This document shows, piece by piece, positions 60,996 through 64,000 of a stretch of DNA of 64,000 nt (within the stretch, counting starts at the first letter, position 1; each line of letters starts with the position of its first letter). The position numbers and the translations under genes were made by a program. The notes under the pieces are model-generated. The model was given only the letters and a program-made list of their open reading frames with translations, was not told the origin of the DNA and ran no database searches. The stretch comes from SIG440 sp045648205 (lineage in GTDB: Bacteria > Bacillota > Clostridia > Monoglobales > Monoglobaceae), in NCBI GenBank assembly GCA_045648205.1, contig JAZRNM010000002.1, positions 3,792 through 67,791 on the forward strand. The letters are read 5' to 3'.

Positions 60996-61979
60996 TTACT
61001 GAAAAGGGCTGTCCGTTTCTTTGGTAAGCCTTTCAGGGTCAAAATACTGTTCGTTAGTGTAGGTGGTAACGGTGCCGTCATCACCCAGCTGTATGATAGT
61101 GTCGAGCTTATCGAAAAGCTCTTGTCTGTCGGAACTGTCGCCGTCAATGTATAAATCTTCGGGAGCGTTGCGACTGCTGATAACCGCTGTCGTATAAGCG
61201 GCGTTTTTGTTGTTGTATCTACAACTAAGAGATAGTGGCATTCCGCAAAGATATAGAGAAAGCATATCACCAATAGGAAAGCCGTCTTTGAAGTTGTCAA
61301 AACAGATAACGCTCTCATTGTTATAGGCATCAAAACTATTCTTCAAGTAATTTGTGCATCTGTACACATTTTCAATGCCGTATGTATCAAAAATGAGTTC
61401 AAGCCTGCTGCTTGATTTTCCACCGAAAACATAAACCACATTGAGGTCACGCACGATTTTACGAGCATTTTCCCTTTCAAGTTCATATTTTACTTTTTCA
61501 ATATGACCAATGAATCTAATGAAATCAGGGTTTTCTTCTAAAATAGTGCTGATTGGTATTTGAGCCTTTATCATATTTAGTAACAAGAAAAGGTCACTTC
61601 TTTTCCCAGGCTGTTCATCAGGACAAGTACCTACTTCTTCGAAAGAGTTTTCTATACTTGTGCCGTGTTTTTCGCTATCCGCCCACTTGCCAGCTTTAAG
61701 AATGTAGTCTCTGTTTTCTTGCGAAGTGCCGAGAGCTTTTTCAATGTGAGCTTGCTTGAAGTGAGATTTGATCTGAGAAAATCTCACCGGACTTGAAAAG
61801 ACTAAATACAAATGTGTATGATATTGTTGAGCCTGTTCATCAGCCATACAGAAGTATATGAGCGACTTGAACGCCGTCAATTTTTCTTTTATGACTGTGT
61901 GTGATAGCCCTTTTTCTAAAGGGTTGTTAATGGTAAGCTGATACTTACGCGACTGCTGATTTCCATGTATAAGCGACAC
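60996..61979 (-). CDS. rep: CRESS-DNA-type replication initiator Rep (HUH endonuclease plus SF3-like domain)
   Basis: Product of 327 residues. The HUH nuclease motifs are complete and in order: motif I YQLTINNP (13-20), motif II QYHTHLYLVF with His54 and His56, and motif III DYILK with the nicking Tyr92 and Lys95. The C-terminal half resembles the SF3 helicase of CRESS Reps (ENVYRCTNY, VICFDNF, SCRYNNKNAAYT, ISSRNAPEDLY). The P-loop position reads VFGGKSSSRLE and lacks the GxGKT pattern. The start is GTG 61979 with GGAG upstream, three bases after the Cys-rich gene. It should nick the origin at 62438/62439. Confidence 0.92.
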   Translation of the reverse strand: MSLIHGNQQSRKYQLTINNPLEKGLSHTVIKEKLTAFKSLIYFCMADEQAQQYHTHLYLVFSSPVRFSQIKSHFKQAHIEKALGTSQENRDYILKAGKWADSEKHGTSIENSFEEVGTCPDEQPGKRSDLFLLLNMIKAQIPISTILEENPDFIRFIGHIEKVKYELERENARKIVRDLNVVYVFGGKSSSRLELIFDTYGIENVYRCTNYLKNSFDAYNNESVICFDNFKDGFPIGDMLSLYLCGMPLSLSCRYNNKNAAYTTAVISSRNAPEDLYIDGDSSDRQELFDKLDTIIQLGDDGTVTTYTNEQYFDPERLTKETDSPFQ

Positions 61980-61982
61980 CCC

Positions 61983-62333
61983 CTATTCTCCAATTACTGA
62001 GTTGCAGTCAAGACAAACTATGACGCCGTCTTTAATATCCCAATCAGAATAACCTTTCATACAACCACATTTACTGCAATACCTAGAGCGAGGCATCCAT
62101 TCTTTGATACATGCAGTCGGGAAGTCAAGTTCTTCAACTACATCAAAATAAGGTTTACAAAATATAGTATGACATTTTGTTGACTTCTTTTCCATAGCAT
62201 AGTCAACGGGACACTCACGCACCTTTGACATACAATAATGACAGCCACTTAAAATTAAACCACTTGTATGTAAGTAATCTATGTATTCAAGTTCACTGTT
62301 AAAGTCTGATAATTTCTTTAAAATCTTTTCCAT
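61983..62333 (-). CDS. Cys-rich putative zinc-binding protein
   Basis: Product of 116 residues with nine or more cysteines: CHYCMSKVREC near residue 31, then CHTIFCKPYF, and a C-terminal ribbon YCSKCGCMKG with CLDCNSVIG. The latter is a plausible four-cysteine zinc ribbon. It lies directly upstream of rep, three bases apart, and just downstream of the origin stem-loop. It may assist Rep or bind DNA; no family recognised. Confidence 0.75.
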   Translation of the reverse strand: MEKILKKLSDFNSELEYIDYLHTSGLILSGCHYCMSKVRECPVDYAMEKKSTKCHTIFCKPYFDVVEELDFPTACIKEWMPRSRYCSKCGCMKGYSDWDIKDGVIVCLDCNSVIGE

Positions 62334-62424
62334 TATAAAACCTACTTTCTAATATTATTTTTGCTACATCTATGTAGCGATTTATTTTTATTGTTTATAC
62401 AGTAAAGAATTAAATGCTACAAAG

Positions 62425-62458
62425 GTCAGCTTGTGGGTAATACTAGCCACAAGCCGAC
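62425..62458 (-). other. ori: Replication-origin stem-loop with circovirus-type nonanucleotide TAGTATTAC
   Basis: Read on the rep strand, GTCGGCTTGTGG pairs with CCACAAGCTGAC (12 pairs including one G-T) around the 10-base loop CTAGTATTAC. The loop contains the full nonanucleotide TAGTATTAC (complement of 62437-62445). CRESS-DNA viruses carry NANTATTAC at the loop of their origin hairpin and are nicked between TATT and AC, here between 62439 and 62438. It lies 92 bases upstream of the Cys-rich gene that leads into rep. Confidence 0.9.
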
Positions 62459-62493
62459 GGCACAGCCGCCGTCTGCGACGGCGTGCGTGCCGT
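62457..62493. repeat. GC-rich nested palindromes with four ACGGC motifs beside the origin
   Basis: An outer pair ACGGCAC (62457-62463) and GTGCCGT (62487-62493) encloses an inner hairpin CGCCGTC, TGC, GACGGCG (62467-62483). The pentamer ACGGC or its complement occurs four times in alternating orientation. The block is far richer in G and C than its surroundings and touches the origin hairpin. It could hold Rep-binding iterons, or act as terminator of the FtsK-like gene. Confidence 0.75.
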
Positions 62494-62504
62494 ATGTTGT
62501 TGCA

Positions 62505-63881
62505 TTAACTTTTACTGCTTAACTGTTTAATACGCCTATCAAGAGCTTGTATATCTACCTTTGGAGTGATAATGACTTCCAAATCGGTTGTTGGTGTTGA
62601 AATGTACCCACAGTACTCCTGCAGTCGAGCCGACTTATCTATATTACTGTTCGTGAAAAGAGAAGCTGCTGATTGCGTAGAAATCGACGCTCCCATAAAA
62701 ACCTTTATATGAAATTGTTCTTTCAAATTTCCCTTGATTGTGTCTGTGGCGTCAAATCGCTGTGAGCATAGGATACAAGTGTATAAAAATGAGCGGCCTT
62801 GCTGAATAACAGAAGTTATCATTTTCATAAGCTCGTCATACTCTTTTTTACTCTTACTTGCGGTGTACGAACCCCATTCATCGAACAATAACACATGCCT
62901 TTTGCCGTCTGTAACTCCGCTTTGCCTTACCTTTTCAAAGTCATCGCAGAACTTTTTGAGCATAGCGTCACAATCATCGCCGACGGCGTAAGAATCACCG
63001 CAAAAAGCGCCATAGTCATTGAAATTTTTATAGTCGCATACCGTAATAGAAGCACCTTCAATGAGCAGTTGTTCTAACAGTTTTTTTATGTAAACTGTCT
63101 TACCACCGCCGGTCCCACCGGCCACTAAAATATTATTTGCGCGTTTGTCATCCCACATAATAGGAACGACTTGACCAGAACTTTGCCAATTATCAAACTT
63201 ATAGCCGAGCACCACGCCACGACCTTTGACTTCTAATTGTTCAGGCAGAGGCGGACAAGTACGCTCAACATTTAAGTATGTAGCCTGTCTGCAAGCCATA
63301 CTATACATAGGATATTCCTCAGGATATTCACAATAAAAGATATTTAGTTCAATCTTATTGTCAATCACATTAGGGATAACTGTGTACTCGAAAGGCAAGC
63401 CGTTGCAGTCAATGTACCTTTGATATACAGCAGAGCAATGCCACACCAACTCTTGCGACACTTCCGGCGTTACTTCACTTTTGCAGTATAACCTTATGCC
63501 GATATGAGAGGGTTGGTCGTAGTGGTACACTATCTCAGGTACCATTGGAGCATATGTATATTCAGCTACTACCATACGCAGACCGACATCAAGCTCTTCT
63601 TTATATATATGCTTTGGTTTAGGTGGCTTACACCAATCAATAAAGGCACATACGCCGTCGTAAAGGACATATGCAACCTTCTTGAACTCAGAACAAAAAC
63701 CCTTAAAGCCTTTTTTGAAATCACGCTTGAAAGTGCCGAAAAGTCCTTCTACATAAAGCTCTCTGCACGCTTCAAGATATGCTATGCCGAAAGTCTTGGC
63801 ATAATGTAAAGGGCAAAGAGTGAAAACAAGAACATCGAAAACAATTAAAAATATCAGCAAATATAATTTATACTTTGTCAT
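62505..63881 (-). CDS. FtsK/SpoIIIE-type DNA translocase of the element
   Basis: Product of 458 residues. One N-terminal membrane helix (YKLYLLIFLIVFDVLVFTL) precedes a middle domain and the ATPase core: Walker A ILVAGGTGGGKTVYIKKL near 265, Walker B HVLLFDEWGSY near 330, and a sensor-like VIQQGRSFLYTCILCSQRFD near 360. This fits coupling-type ATPases (TcpA-like) that move element DNA during conjugation or mobilisation. ATG 63881 has AGGAG ten bases upstream. It precedes the origin. Confidence 0.9.
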   Translation of the reverse strand: MTKYKLYLLIFLIVFDVLVFTLCPLHYAKTFGIAYLEACRELYVEGLFGTFKRDFKKGFKGFCSEFKKVAYVLYDGVCAFIDWCKPPKPKHIYKEELDVGLRMVVAEYTYAPMVPEIVYHYDQPSHIGIRLYCKSEVTPEVSQELVWHCSAVYQRYIDCNGLPFEYTVIPNVIDNKIELNIFYCEYPEEYPMYSMACRQATYLNVERTCPPLPEQLEVKGRGVVLGYKFDNWQSSGQVVPIMWDDKRANNILVAGGTGGGKTVYIKKLLEQLLIEGASITVCDYKNFNDYGAFCGDSYAVGDDCDAMLKKFCDDFEKVRQSGVTDGKRHVLLFDEWGSYTASKSKKEYDELMKMITSVIQQGRSFLYTCILCSQRFDATDTIKGNLKEQFHIKVFMGASISTQSAASLFTNSNIDKSARLQEYCGYISTPTTDLEVIITPKVDIQALDRRIKQLSSKS

Positions 63882-63922
63882 AAACAAACATCTCCTATAC
63901 AATAAAATTTATTTAGGGGGTA

Positions 63923-63942
63923 GGGCGAGCCGAAGCCCACCC
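63923..63942 (-). other. GC-rich hairpin with TTCG tetraloop
   Basis: On the minus strand GGGTGGGC pairs with GCTCGCCC (two G-T pairs) around TTCG. It lies between a gene ending at 63965 and the FtsK-like gene. No T-run follows, so it is probably a transcript-processing or stability element rather than a terminator. Confidence 0.55.
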
Positions 63943-63964
63943 ACGCCCACAGTTTACAGCCTAC

Positions 63965-64000
63965 TTAAATAATAGAAGCATCAATAGCAACTACTTTACC
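63965..64000 (-). CDS. C-terminal end of an element gene cut by the window edge
   Basis: One minus-strand frame is open from the right edge to a TAA at 63965 and encodes a tail ending VVAIDASII. The other two frames stop at once. Only 11 residues are visible, so no function can be given. It would be the gene upstream of the FtsK-like gene. Confidence 0.35.
   Translation of the reverse strand, partial: GKVVAIDASII

Larger units (their letters stand above)
58991..64000. mobile_element. Integrative element with serine recombinase, CRESS-type Rep and FtsK-like translocase (right end outside window)
   Basis: From the recombinase rightwards all gene types belong to mobile elements: a large serine recombinase at the edge, a small 50-residue protein, an HUH Rep, a Cys-rich protein, a replication-origin stem-loop and an FtsK-like ATPase. 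The left boundary is placed after the host PRC-barrel gene and its terminator. The exact attachment site cannot be seen, since serine recombinases leave only a short core. The element's remaining genes lie beyond the right edge. Confidence 0.85.

Noticed and set aside
63923..63942. Second origin of the element
   Set aside because: The hairpin loop is TTCG with no NANTATTAC-like sequence, so it is more likely an RNA structure.

Overview
The window is AT-rich DNA from an endospore-forming member of the Clostridia. Evidence for this is the complete spoIIIA sporulation operon, WhiA, HPr kinase, GatCAB, a GlpP antiterminator, a glmS-type ribozyme and AGGAGG-type ribosome binding sites. I cannot name a genus. 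Most genes lie on the minus strand in tight operons.

Layout: 1-4.2 kb is spoIIIAA to spoIIIAG on the minus strand; AG runs off the left edge. 4.3-14.9 kb is a carbohydrate cluster: a GH78 rhamnosidase-like enzyme, an alpha/beta hydrolase, a GH29 fucosidase, an RpiB-type isomerase, an SGNH esterase and a DapA-family aldolase. It lies downstream of a YesM/YesN-type two-component system. No sugar transporter is present. 15.0-19.7 kb is a glycerol-3-phosphate oxidation operon (glpA, glpB-like, DUF1667, glpP, HAD phosphatase). Its leader carries a terminator hairpin that is the expected GlpP target. 19.7-22.0 kb holds an acetyltransferase of the GlmU type, a glmS self-cleaving ribozyme and glmM, so the ribozyme precedes glmM and not glmS. 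22.0-25.4 kb has an AraC regulator divergent from a GH28-like beta-helix protein and an EamA transporter.

25.4-44.1 kb is housekeeping: truA, a class B PBP, a FtsW/RodA protein, an FHA protein, a PrsA-like foldase, mfd, pth, potABCD with an XRE-cupin regulator, an aldo/keto reductase, an AllA-like protein and gatCAB. 44.1-49.7 kb has a nuclease-fold phosphodiesterase, an ECF sigma factor with a membrane partner, two small proteins, a LexA-like S24 repressor with four operator-like motifs, a CapA-like lipoprotein and hpf. 49.8-58.0 kb is one operon: hprK, a PHP phosphoesterase, murB, whiA, dnaE and a CDF transporter. tRNA-Asp and tRNA-Thr follow, then a small membrane protein and a PRC-barrel protein.

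From about 59.0 kb to the right edge is an integrated mobile element: a large serine recombinase, a 50-residue protein, a Rep protein of the CRESS-DNA type (HUH endonuclease plus SF3-like domain), a Cys-rich protein and an FtsK-like translocase. Between the last two lies a stem-loop whose loop, on the rep strand, reads TAGTATTAC. This is the origin nonanucleotide known from circoviruses. It sits next to a GC-rich set of nested palindromes. The Rep keeps its three HUH motifs, but its Walker A and B motifs look degraded. This circovirus-like replication module inside a bacterial integrative element is the most striking content. The glmM-linked glmS ribozyme is the second.
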